Part shown: in pieces, positions 45,542 to 54,255 of the stretch
Position numbering within the stretch: position 1 is the first letter of the stretch
Layout of the letters: each line of letters begins with the position of its first letter
Source of the DNA: Apium graveolens
Taxonomy: Eukaryota > Streptophyta > Magnoliopsida > Apiales > Apiaceae
Length of the DNA stretch: 64,000 nt
Reading direction: 5' to 3'
Assembly: GCF_009905375.1 (NCBI RefSeq)
Contig: NC_133653.1
Span: 81,976,911 to 82,040,910 of the forward strand
The notes under the pieces: model-generated
The model's database searches: none
The model's input: the letters and a program-made list of their open reading frames with translations, nothing else
What the model was told of the DNA's origin: nothing
Program-made: the position numbers and the translations under genes

Positions 45542-45728
45542 TGATGAGCCTTTAATATTTATTAATATATAAGACTAAATTATACGGAGTAATTTTCTTT
45601 ACTTAATTTGCCAACCTCTTTCAATGAGGTTGTTGTCTCTTATTTAAACTAAGTCCCCAAATGGGCTTATTGATACAAATGAGCCTTCTTGGGTTTTACA
45701 TTAATAACTAATAGCTGTTCTAATTACA
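45542..45728 (-). repeat. Putative 5' LTR of the Tat element
   Basis: On the minus strand it would run from TGTAATTAG at 45728 to GCTCATCA at 45542, and contains AATAAG and AAATAAGAGAC. Without the partner LTR in the window the outer boundary is a guess from TG/CA ends. Confidence 0.4.
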
Positions 45729-45767
45729 ACTCCTTTGAGCCTTCTTCTTCTTGTCCAACGAAACCCA

Positions 45768-45773
45768 TATAAA
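45768..45773 (+). promoter_or_regulatory. TATA box of the PPR gene
   Basis: TATAAA lies 117 bases before the ATG at 45890 and about 40 bases past the putative outer edge of the Tat LTR. Confidence 0.5.
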
Positions 45774-45889
45774 GCAGAAAAGGTGGGTTTGAAAATCAGA
45801 AGTAATCTCACCCTACCAAAACCACAAAACTGCACCAAAGACCAAAAGGAAAATCCCACCAACAACACAAATCATTTGAAATGTGAATA

Positions 45890-47560
45890 ATGTGTATGCC
45901 ACTAGAAGCATTACTAGTGTCACTCAAAACACCATCTCACTGCATTAAAAAACTTGATCAAACACTCGCCCAAACCATTATAACTGGTCTGATTTACACC
46001 AACAAAGCATGGAACACCATTCTTAGAGCTTACTCCAAAACCAACAAACCCATTCAAACTCTTATCATTTACAACCACTTTATTCAATCTCACTCTATCT
46101 ACCCTGATAAATACACCTACCCTGTTATCATTTCAGCTTCTACACGCCTGCATTGTGTCCCTAAAGCCAAAGAAACTCATGCCCGTGTCGTAAAAGTTGG
46201 TGTGGACACTGACTTGTATGTGCAGAATGCACTTATTCATTTTTACGGGTTTACAGGACAGTTGATTGAGGCACGTAGAGTGTTTGATAGAATGTGTGAA
46301 AGGGATGTTACTAGTTGGAATACTATTTTAGGTTGTTATGGTGGTAAAACAAGTTTAGGAACTGAAATGATGAGTTTGTTTGGGAGTATGGTGCGTGAGG
46401 GTGTGAGGGCTGATAGGATTACGATGGTGATTTTGTTGACAGTTTGCGGACAAATTAGGGGACTAGAGTTTGGGAGGTTGATTCATGGTTATGTTGTTAA
46501 AATGGGAATGCAATACGAATTGAATATCGAGAATGCATTGCTAGATATCTATGCTAAATGTGGACAGATGGATGCATTGTTGAAAAAGTTTAATGATATG
46601 TATGGAACAAGAGATATTGTGTCGTATACAGTATTGATTAATAGTTATATAGAGACGGGAAGGATTGATATGGCTCGTGAAATTTTCGATGACATGCCTG
46701 AGAAAGACATTGTTTTGTGGAACTCGATGATTCATGGTTATGTGAAGGAGAAGCGTCCACAGGAAGCTTTAGAGCTTCTTGTTCATATGGAGAATGAATC
46801 TGTGCGACCAGATGAAAACACTATTGTTAGCTTGCTGACAGCTTGCTCTAGTTTGTCGAACCTGAGGTATGGCAGACACATTCATCGAACCGTCCTCAGA
46901 AACAATATCAAACAAGATGTATTTGTTGAAACAGCTTTAATTAATATGTATTTTAAGTGTGGGGGAATCGCGGATGCTATGATCATTTTCTTTAAAATGA
47001 AATATAAAGATGTATTCACGTGGACGACAACAATTGAAGGCCTTGCGAGGTCTGGATTTGAAACTCAAGCTTTAAAATTGTTTCATCAAATGGAGAGACA
47101 AGGAACTAGGCCGAATGAGGCTACCTTTGTTTCTACACTGACAGCATGCAGACAAGCAGGACTTGTTGATGATGGTTGTCGCTTGTTTAAATGGATGATA
47201 GAAGTCTACGGGATTCAACCTAGTATTGAGCATTTTACCAGTCTAGTTGAGTTGTTAAGTAAAGCTGGGTTGTTGCATCAGGCTGAGGAGTTCATTAGCT
47301 TCATTGTACCTAAAGAAAGACTAATAGCTTACAAGACTCTGCTTAGTGCTTGTATGAGTTATTCAGAAATTAATCTAGGACTGAGAATTGCAAATAAACT
47401 CCTACAGTTGGGTTCAGCGAGTCATGAAGTATATGTCCTGTTATCAAACTTCTATGCTGAAGCGGGTCTTTGGTATAAAGTTGAAGAGACCAGAAAAGTT
47501 ATGAAAGAACTCAATACGAGAAAGCAGACAGGTGTTAGCTACATAGAACTTTTGTCCTGA
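45890..47560 (+). CDS. Pentatricopeptide repeat (PPR) protein, PLS/E type
   Basis: An intact single-exon gene of 556 codons. Tandem helical repeats of 31-36 residues run from about residue 45 to 470, for example N-W/L-NTIL.AY, VQNALIHFYGFTGQL, NALLDIYAKCGQM, VLINSYIETGR, NSMIHGYVKEKRP and TALINMYFKCGGI. They mix P, L and S repeat types. The end matches a short E-type extension (ending GVSYIELLS) and has no DYW deaminase domain. PLS-class PPR proteins bind specific organellar transcripts, usually for editing or processing in mitochondria or plastids; the target cannot be told here. A second in-frame ATG is at 45896. PPR genes are commonly intronless, as here. Base composition is host-like and there are no lesions. 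Confidence 0.93.
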   Translation: MCMPLEALLVSLKTPSHCIKKLDQTLAQTIITGLIYTNKAWNTILRAYSKTNKPIQTLIIYNHFIQSHSIYPDKYTYPVIISASTRLHCVPKAKETHARVVKVGVDTDLYVQNALIHFYGFTGQLIEARRVFDRMCERDVTSWNTILGCYGGKTSLGTEMMSLFGSMVREGVRADRITMVILLTVCGQIRGLEFGRLIHGYVVKMGMQYELNIENALLDIYAKCGQMDALLKKFNDMYGTRDIVSYTVLINSYIETGRIDMAREIFDDMPEKDIVLWNSMIHGYVKEKRPQEALELLVHMENESVRPDENTIVSLLTACSSLSNLRYGRHIHRTVLRNNIKQDVFVETALINMYFKCGGIADAMIIFFKMKYKDVFTWTTTIEGLARSGFETQALKLFHQMERQGTRPNEATFVSTLTACRQAGLVDDGCRLFKWMIEVYGIQPSIEHFTSLVELLSKAGLLHQAEEFISFIVPKERLIAYKTLLSACMSYSEINLGLRIANKLLQLGSASHEVYVLLSNFYAEAGLWYKVEETRKVMKELNTRKQTGVSYIELLS

Positions 47561-48222
47561 TTTACACCTAAAACTACAAGTACTGGAAAGCTACCTTGAA
47601 CAACAGAATTACAGAGCAGTGTAATGTTATATTCTAAATTCTAGAATTCATTTATATGTTATTGCCACTTGACAGGATATTGTTTTTTCAAATTGATCTA
47701 TAGCTATCAGATACATCCTAAAGATTATATGTTAATATTTTTTGAGTACTGGTTCATTTAATCCTACTTGAAAATGATACATAACAAATAAGAAACAGAA
47801 TTAGAGGCTGAAAGTGACTTTTTGAGTACACCAAACCGTGAAGTAATAATTTATGTATGCCGTTCATCTCCTCAGTTCCGTAACTGAGCATTTTTGAACA
47901 TCAAAATCTTCTTAAATATAAATCATTGAATGCACCTCAAGAAGACCATAAAACAAGGTAGAAGCTACTGAACATACATAGTATAGACAATTATATGAAC
48001 CAAAAGGCAGCAATGAAATGAAAGGAAAAAGTATCATTGAATTATCATCAGTTTGTAGATTTTTACAGTGAATAATACAACACATATGGCTGGACTTCCA
48101 ACCAGGTTGATTTCTCTTTGATAGTGGGCATCCAAAGCAGAATTTAAACAATCACTAATCACAGAGAAACGACTACATGGATTGAAGTAAAAAAGAGTGC
48201 TTTTAACAAGAGCACCCAAAAT
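47561..48222. other. Convergent intergenic region between two host genes
   Basis: AT-rich 3' flanks of the PPR gene and of the minus-strand membrane protein gene. No further gene or repeat is supported. The small minus-strand ORF at 47912-48151 looks like chance sequence, probably in a 3' UTR. Confidence 0.6.
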
Positions 48223-49473
48223 CTAAACACGAATTTTACCAGATGATTGCAACGAGGCATGTGCATCTTCTTTGTTTCCAAGTGGTTTCAAAATCAAGCA
48301 GCATGCTAACGTAAAAATTATTGCAAAAATCCGTCCGCCAACAAGCCCAGAAAGAATGATCAAACAAAATACCCAATATTTTGAAATCCACATTGTTTGT
48401 CTTCCTGATTCGGCGACACCAACACCTGCCTCCTTACTTAGAACCAATTCACAAGGATCAGAACTAATCTGCGAAATATTAACTTCACTTTCACTCTGTT
48501 TTGCATGGCCATCAATTTGCTTAAGCTCATTGATCCCATATTTGTCAATACATGTATCTATTTCCGTTGACTCGGGTACTTCACTTCCAAAACCTGGTAC
48601 TATACTTTCCAAACCAGACCCTTTTCTTCTGGACTTGCCCAATTTCTTCTTAACAAGTTTCCTCATCTTTGTTTTCAGCTTAGCCCTCCGAGAACCCTCT
48701 TGTTTAAGTTCATCTTCTTTCTCCGGTAAACTCTTCAATTCCATTCTCTCAACTTCTAATTCTTTGTCAGAATCCAAACATATGATCGGCTTAATCACAT
48801 CATCCAAATCAACTTCAATCTCCATACTTTGAACATTCAACTTAAAATCTTCAACCGAATCCTGACAAATAGAATCAACACCCCCTCTGATCCTTACAAA
48901 ACACAAAACTTTCTCAACAATCACTTTCAGCATCCTTTTATAATCCGAACACGATTTCGACAATCCATACACATAATTCCCCACATACTCAAGTAAAAAC
49001 AAAGAAAATGCAGACACGCTGACCCCTAACACCAACCTCTTAGTCACCAAAGCCAAAACTGCCATAAACAAAACCTTCAAAACAGCAATAAAAATACTAC
49101 CTTTACCCTCAACAACTTTCTCGAATCTTTCTTTACCACTTACCACATCATCCTCAATTTGATTCGTGGAATACCTATCTGACTTTACCAATTCAACATC
49201 CATATTTACAAATTCAACTTCCGAATTCGTGGAACACCTTTCTGGATTCACTATTTGTAAATCTGAATTACAATAACTTATCGAATCGGAGCCAGAAGAT
49301 CGCTTTTTCTTTGCAGATTTCTTCAAACGATCTCGATTTTTATGGAAGAGGTCAATAATTGAAGTAGGAAATCCAGTTTGAACAACAAGAGAACCACCAT
49401 GTTTCGATGAATTAAACCGATCAGCCAATCGAGAGATTCTTGATCCCTGATTTTTCTTCCAAGGAAATGGCAT
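48223..49473 (-). CDS. Uncharacterised plant membrane protein (416 aa)
   Basis: An intact single-exon gene. The N-terminus is basic and Ser-rich with a distinctive GGSLVVQTGFPTSIIDLF block (about residues 26-43) and a KKSAKKKRSS cluster. Two hydrophobic segments lie at about 126-143 and 147-170, and a long one at about 368-396 near the C-terminus. Between them is an acidic stretch and then a Lys/Arg-rich stretch (about 268-295) that could be a nuclear signal or a membrane-proximal basic patch. I think the N-terminal block belongs to a plant-specific family of unknown function. I have a weak recollection of ethylene-responsive nuclear protein annotations for similar sequences, which I would not rely on. 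The ATG at 49473 is the first in frame. Confidence 0.85.
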   Translation of the reverse strand: MPFPWKKNQGSRISRLADRFNSSKHGGSLVVQTGFPTSIIDLFHKNRDRLKKSAKKKRSSGSDSISYCNSDLQIVNPERCSTNSEVEFVNMDVELVKSDRYSTNQIEDDVVSGKERFEKVVEGKGSIFIAVLKVLFMAVLALVTKRLVLGVSVSAFSLFLLEYVGNYVYGLSKSCSDYKRMLKVIVEKVLCFVRIRGGVDSICQDSVEDFKLNVQSMEIEVDLDDVIKPIICLDSDKELEVERMELKSLPEKEDELKQEGSRRAKLKTKMRKLVKKKLGKSRRKGSGLESIVPGFGSEVPESTEIDTCIDKYGINELKQIDGHAKQSESEVNISQISSDPCELVLSKEAGVGVAESGRQTMWISKYWVFCLIILSGLVGGRIFAIIFTLACCLILKPLGNKEDAHASLQSSGKIRV

Positions 49474-49529
49474 GGCTAATTGTTCTTGATCTTAATATTG
49501 ATCACAACAAATCAAAACAACCAAGCCAA

Positions 49530-49800
49530 AATTCAACCTTCAAGTCATAACCCAAAAAGAAGTCTTGACAATTACAACATATCACAACCCAACAACCCAG
49601 AGATTGAATCTTTAAGTTAATAAACCAAAAGGGGTATTGACAATTACAACAAATCAACACTAAACAACCCAAAGATTGAATCTTTAAGTTAATAACTCAA
49701 ATGGGCTATTGAGAAATACAACAAATCAAGACTAAACAAGCCAAAGATTGAATCTTTAGACAAACCCAAATTGGGTTTTGATAATTACAATAAAACTAAC
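49530..49800. repeat. Minisatellite, unit 72 bp, about 3.5 copies
   Basis: The sequence ATTGAATCTTT recurs at 49603, 49675 and 49747, exactly 72 bases apart, within longer similar units (CAATTACAACAAATCAA, then ACTAAACAACCCAAAG). Copies at both edges are decayed. Each unit has a 15-bp palindrome-like core with arms AAAGATT and AATCTTT. It lies in the 5' flank or leader of the minus-strand membrane protein gene. Confidence 0.8.
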
Positions 49801-50138
49801 TTGGTTTTGTTAAAGTCATAGGAAAGTTTTGTGCAAATACAAGTTTCTTGTGAGAGTGCATAAATATATAATAAATAATGTAGATGAAAGAGGAAATGAA
49901 AGGGACTGTTAGTTAGGGAACTGAGAATGAAAGAAAGACAAATGATTGAATATATAGAGGCATGTAAGTATATGTTACCTGGTAGTCAATGACGAAAGTT
50001 TTGGAAACCCTAGTAAATGAACAGGGTAAACAAACGTGTTTGAGATGGACCAAGACTTTAGACTTGTACAGATAGATACGAGTAACAGAAACAGATGGAT
50101 GCAGGGGAGAAATTTCATGTAGGCATGCCATGTATAAC
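49801..50138. other. Upstream flank of the membrane protein gene
   Basis: No gene or repeat that I can support. The minus-strand ORF at 49913-50179 looks like chance sequence. Confidence 0.5.
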
Positions 50139-50264
50139 AGACAGACTTCGAGTTCTGTCGTTTCAGGTACTGGGTTCAATCCTCGCTCACTCCGAGAATT
50201 TATGAGAACAGATACTCATTTGTAAGATTATAAGTCATATTTGTCAAAAAAACAGTCAGACTTC
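50139..50264 (+). mobile_element. Short SINE-like insertion with target duplication
   Basis: A 104-bp body (50150-50253) is flanked by AGACAGACTTC and AGTCAGACTTC (10 of 11 bases alike). It contains GGTTCAATCC at 50173-50182, which resembles the B box of a tRNA-derived promoter, and ends with an A-rich tail. No clear A box is seen, so it would be a 5'-truncated or degenerate SINE. Confidence 0.45.
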
Positions 50265-50662
50265 AAAACTCAAATCATGTTACTTTTTTTTCATAATATA
50301 TTTATGATTATAAAATAAAAAATATCTTATTTTTGCATGTTAACTATTAATTTTATGATTAGGACTGAAGAGCAAGTTTAATAATATCCTAAAGGGATGT
50401 TCTTAGTTAAAATTTCATATTTAAACAGGACTCGAACAACTTGTGCGTCAAGCGGGAAATTTTATAACCGACATGAAAACGAACAAAAATTATGTGTTTG
50501 GGTTAATTTTTGCGATATAGAGACATGGAATTACACAAATTTATATACAATTGATTTTAAATTTACCTTTAGTACACACCGTAAACGAAAATACATGAAA
50601 TGAAAAAATATTTAAAGAAAGATATTAAAAATATATGAATACATATTTTAAAATAATATTAT
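50265..50662. other. AT-rich intergenic DNA
   Basis: Nothing supportable is seen. A 68-codon ORF at 50397-50603 has no recognisable features. Confidence 0.6.
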
Positions 50663-50974
50663 ATATGTGTTAGGAATATGTGTATTAGTTTGATAATAAA
50701 TTAAACAAAACACTTAAGTAGAAATCTAGTATTTGTAGCCTCAACGGATAAGACCATCTTGGCTATCCGTTGAAGGAGTAGCTTTACTTAGCAATAAGTT
50801 TAGTATTGTAGCACATTTCATTCTCTGGATTCAAGTTGTAATTCTTAGATGTTGTAGGAAAGTATCAGTCATGTTGACTACTAGTGGATATGCAAATAAG
50901 AGGGCTAATTGTAAATATTTCATGCCTTGTAATTTTGTATAAGTGAAGAAGTATCAACTGATATTGAAGACCTT

Positions 50975-51150
50975 CAACGGATAAGAAACAAAGCTTCAAC
51001 GGATGTCTCTAATGCTTCAACGGATAATATCCATCAACGGATAAGTGCTTCAACGGATAAAGACTTCAATTGATAATGCATCAACGGATAAAGCTTTAAC
51101 GGATAAAGCCTCAACGGATAAGGCATCAACGGATGAAAGTTTCAACGGAT
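50975..51150 (+). repeat. Phased array of CAACGGAT words in the LTR of Sirevirus C
   Basis: Copies start at 50975, 50997, 51018, 51035, 51051, 51067 (variant CAATTGAT), 51082, 51097 (variant TAACGGAT), 51112, 51127 and 51143. The last eight are spaced 16, 16, 15, 15, 15, 15 and 16 bases apart. The matching array in the 3' LTR is at 63167-63342. Confidence 0.9.
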
Positions 51151-51396
51151 GTTAGTTCATTAGCAGTTGATAGTGACAATTCATAAGCTGACAGAGGCAC
51201 ATGGGTTGACAGAGACAAACTCGAATGTGGAAGCCTCTAGGAGGAATCAAGAAGATGCAGCATTTCCATTCTGGTGCAAACAAGGAAGTATTCAAAGATT
51301 AACAGCTAAGCCTAAATTGCATTGGATAGAGAAATGAAGAAGAAACATGTGAAGAGCCTTTTTAATTGTATTTTACAGTTTTGTCTTCACTTGTAA

Positions 51397-51419
51397 ACTT
51401 GGTGATATATAAACCAAGT
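51397..51419 (+). promoter_or_regulatory. TATA box in an inverted repeat, Sirevirus C 5' LTR
   Basis: Arms ACTTGGT and ACCAAGT enclose nine bases; TATATAAA is at 51406-51413. The same structure is at 63590-63612 in the 3' LTR. Transcription would start about 30 bases further on. Confidence 0.7.
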
Positions 51420-51770
51420 AGCAGCTAGTAATTAGATATGAATTTTCCAGAGCTGTTTAGAAAAATCCAGAGAGAAAATCATCTAGTTTGTACTAGGAAG
51501 CAGCTGTGATTTAATTCTTTGAATCACAGATTTTCTGAAATAACACATCTCTGGTGGAACAACAAATCCACCAGAAAAGTTTTTAAATTCTCTGTGTTCT
51601 TTACATTTGTGTTTGAATATATATTTGTCTGCATTAACTTCAAGTAATTCACACACACTTGCTCTCAAAAACACTTAGCTTTAGAAACTGCTCCAAACTT
51701 GAAAAAGTTTTGAGATTTACATTCAACCCCCTTCTGTAAATCTCATTGTTAGTCCACTGAGAATAACAAT

Positions 51771-51782
51771 TGGTATCAGAGC
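51771..51782 (+). other. Primer binding site of Sirevirus C
   Basis: TGGTATCAGAGC, the exact initiator-Met tRNA complement, lies two bases after the 5' LTR. Confidence 0.93.
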
Positions 51783-51828
51783 AAGCTCTTAACATACAAA
51801 GAGTTTAAAGATCTATTCTGCTAACATC

Positions 51829-54234
51829 ATGAGTAAGAAGGATATTGGTGTAAAGATTCCAATCTTGGAAAGAGATAACTATCATCACTGGAAGGTGAAG
51901 ATGCATTTACATCTTCTCTCTCAAGATGAAAGCTACATCAACTGCATCGAAAATGGTCCTTACATCCCTCACAAGGTGGCCACAACTGCTACTGCAACAG
52001 TTGCTGTTGAACAGTCTATTCCCAAGCCAAAAGCAGAATGGACTGTTGAAGATATTGAAGAGGTTCACAAGGACAAGAAAGCCATGAACATTCTGTTTAA
52101 TGGCCTGGATCAAGATATGTTTGACAATGTCATTAACAGCCAAACTGCTAAGGAAATTTGGGATACTGTGCAGCTTATCTGTGAAGGCACTGAGCAAGTT
52201 AGAGAAAACAAAATGCAGCTTCTCATTCAACAGTATGAATATTTTCATTTTGAAGAAGGAGAATCATTGAATGATACCTTCAACAGATTTCAGAAACTGT
52301 TGAATAGATTGAAGCTGTATGGGAGAGTGTACCAAGTCAAGGACTCCAATTTAAAATTTCTAAGGTCTCTACCAAAGGAATGGAAGCCTATGACTGTTTC
52401 TCTAAGAAATTCTCAAGATTATAAGGACTTCACACTTGAAAGATTATATGGAATTTTGAAGACATATGAACTTGAGATGAAGCAAGATTAGCTGTTGGAA
52501 AAAGGGAAGAGAAAAGGAGGATCAGTTGCACTTGTAGCTGACAGTGAGAAGGTTGAATCCAGGAATGAGGAGAAGACAATGCCAAGTCTCAAAATTGGCA
52601 CAAGCAAATCAGAATCAAGCAAGGGTAAAGAGCAAGTAGCTGAGGATGAAAACAATTCCAGTCAGGATGACTCTGATGATGTTGATGAACATCTGGCTTT
52701 TCTGTCCAGGAGGTTTGCAAAGATGAAGTTCAGAAAAAATACAAAATTGACTAAGCCAAACAAAAACATGGTGGACAAATCCAAGTTCAAATGTTATAAC
52801 TGTGGCATTAGTGGACACTTTGCAAGTGAGTGTAGGAAGCCAACCTCTGATAAGAAGAAATTTGAGCAAGTTGATTACAAAAAGAAGTACTTTGATTTGC
52901 TCAAACAAAAGGAAAGAGCTCTTCTCACTCAAGATGATTGGGCAGCAGATGGAGTCAATGAAGATGATGATATGGAATATGTCAACCTAGCCCTGATGGC
53001 TAATTCTGATGAAAATGAAACTAGTTCATCAAGCAACCAGGTAATTACTACTGATCTCTCTCAGCTTTCTAAAAATGAATGCAATGAAGCCATAAATGAT
53101 ATGTCAAATGAATTATATCATTTACGAGTTTCCCTTAAATCACTAGCCAAGGAAAACAATAGGATCAAAGAGAATAATGTGTTTCTAAGTGATAGGAATG
53201 CTGTGTTAGAGGATCAGGTAATTGAGCTTGAAAAGATTAAACTTAAATGCTTGATTGTTGAGAGTGAACTAGAAGAAGCTGTTAAGAAAGTAGAAATTCT
53301 TTCTAAACAGTTAGAAAGTGAGCAAGAGGTAATCAAGGCCTGGAAAACATCTAGGGATGTTAGTGTTCAGATTGCCAAGGTTCAGGGAATTGAATCATTC
53401 TGTGAGAATGCTTGGAAGAAAAACAAAAAGGAGTTAGAATTAATTGATGGATTGTCAACGGATGTGGAATCAACGGATGATGAAAGTTATCCGTTGAAGG
53501 AAGAAAAAGAACATCCGTTGAAGGCTCATCAATTAAAACAGGCAAGTAATTTAAAAAATAAAGATCTCAATAAGAAGGATGATTCAACTTTCAAGAACTT
53601 TGTCAAAGAAGGAGCTAGCACATCCAAAGATGTCAGTAAGGTGAATATATGACACATGACTTTAGATCAGCTGAAAAATAGGCTTAAGTTGGTTGAGGAT
53701 AAGAAGGAAACTAAAAGAAAATCTAAAAGAAATGGGAAGGTAGGGATTAATAAACATAACAATTACACACCTGATAGGTATGCTCCTAGAAAAAGCTGTG
53801 TGCATTGTAAAAGTGTTAATCACCTATCTGATAATTGCAAATCTGTTAAAAATGCTCCCATGCCTTCAAATCCCTCCATGCCTAACATGTCTATGTCACC
53901 TCTGCATGCTATGCCTGTTATGTCTCATCAGAATCCCCATGCACATTTTGCAAACATGCCATATATTAATAATCCTTATTTTACTGCATTTAGTATGCCT
54001 CAAATGCCATACAATATGCCTATGTGGAATAACATGTTTGCACAATCTATGCCTTATCAAATTCAATCAAATGTGCTAAATGATTCTGTGACTAACCCTA
54101 CACTTCAACCAACCACATCTGAGATCAAGGTTGACCCAAAGTTACCTAAGTCAAAAGATGCAGGAGGAATGAAGTCTAGGAAAAAGACTAACAAGGCTGG
54201 ACCCAAGGAAACTTGGGTACCAAAATCAACTTGA
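51829..54234 (+). pseudogene. gag of Sirevirus C, two nonsense codons
   Basis: One frame from the ATG at 51829 to the TGA at 54232 (about 801 codons), interrupted by TAG at 52489-52491 and TGA at 53650-53652. The copia-type capsid core is followed by a complete zinc knuckle (CX2CX4HX4C) near 52793-52835, a coiled coil around 53090-53360, a second knuckle near 53800-53840 and a Met/Pro/Asn-rich tail. Four CAACGGAT/ATCCGTTG words lie within 65 bases at 53456-53520, between the coiled coil and the second knuckle. Protein similarity to gag A is high over the whole length. Confidence 0.92.
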
Positions 54235-54235
54235 T

Positions 54236-54255
54236 TGATTTTGTTGTGTGCAGGG
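54236..54255 (+). promoter_or_regulatory. Acceptor-like gag-pol junction (Sirevirus C)
   Basis: A T-rich stretch and GTGTGCAG followed by GG, as in A and B. Pol homology starts at CAG 54251. Here pol is in the +1 frame relative to gag, whereas it is -1 in A and 0 in B. Confidence 0.6.

Larger units (their letters stand above)
37955..45728 (-). mobile_element. Decayed Ty3/gypsy Tat-lineage element, left end off-window
   Basis: From right to left on the minus strand come a putative 5' LTR, primer site, gag, protease, RT, RNase H, a second archaeal-type RNase H, integrase, then a convergent antisense gene. The dual RNase H is diagnostic of the Tat lineage. The left part, including the 3' LTR, is missing because Sirevirus A inserted in the antisense gene; it should lie left of the window. 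All pol domains carry stops or frameshifts. Confidence 0.85.
50668..51768 (+). repeat. 5' LTR of Sirevirus C (1,101 bp)
   Basis: Starts TGTTAGGAATATG and ends GAATAACA. It contains 11 exact CAACGGAT words (one inverted), nine of them in the array 50975-51150, and the TATA inverted repeat at 51397-51419. Confidence 0.95.

Noticed and set aside
47912..48151. 79-codon minus-strand ORF between the host genes
   Set aside because: It lies in the probable 3' UTR of the membrane protein gene and has no features or homology that I recognise.
48272..48832. 186-codon plus-strand ORF opposite the membrane protein gene
   Set aside because: It is a mirror frame of an intact 416-codon gene with recognisable plant-like domains and no independent support.
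50975..51150. CRISPR-like array of short repeats
   Set aside because: Repeats are only about 8 bp with 7-8 bp spacers of similar sequence in a plant retrotransposon LTR; there are no cas genes.
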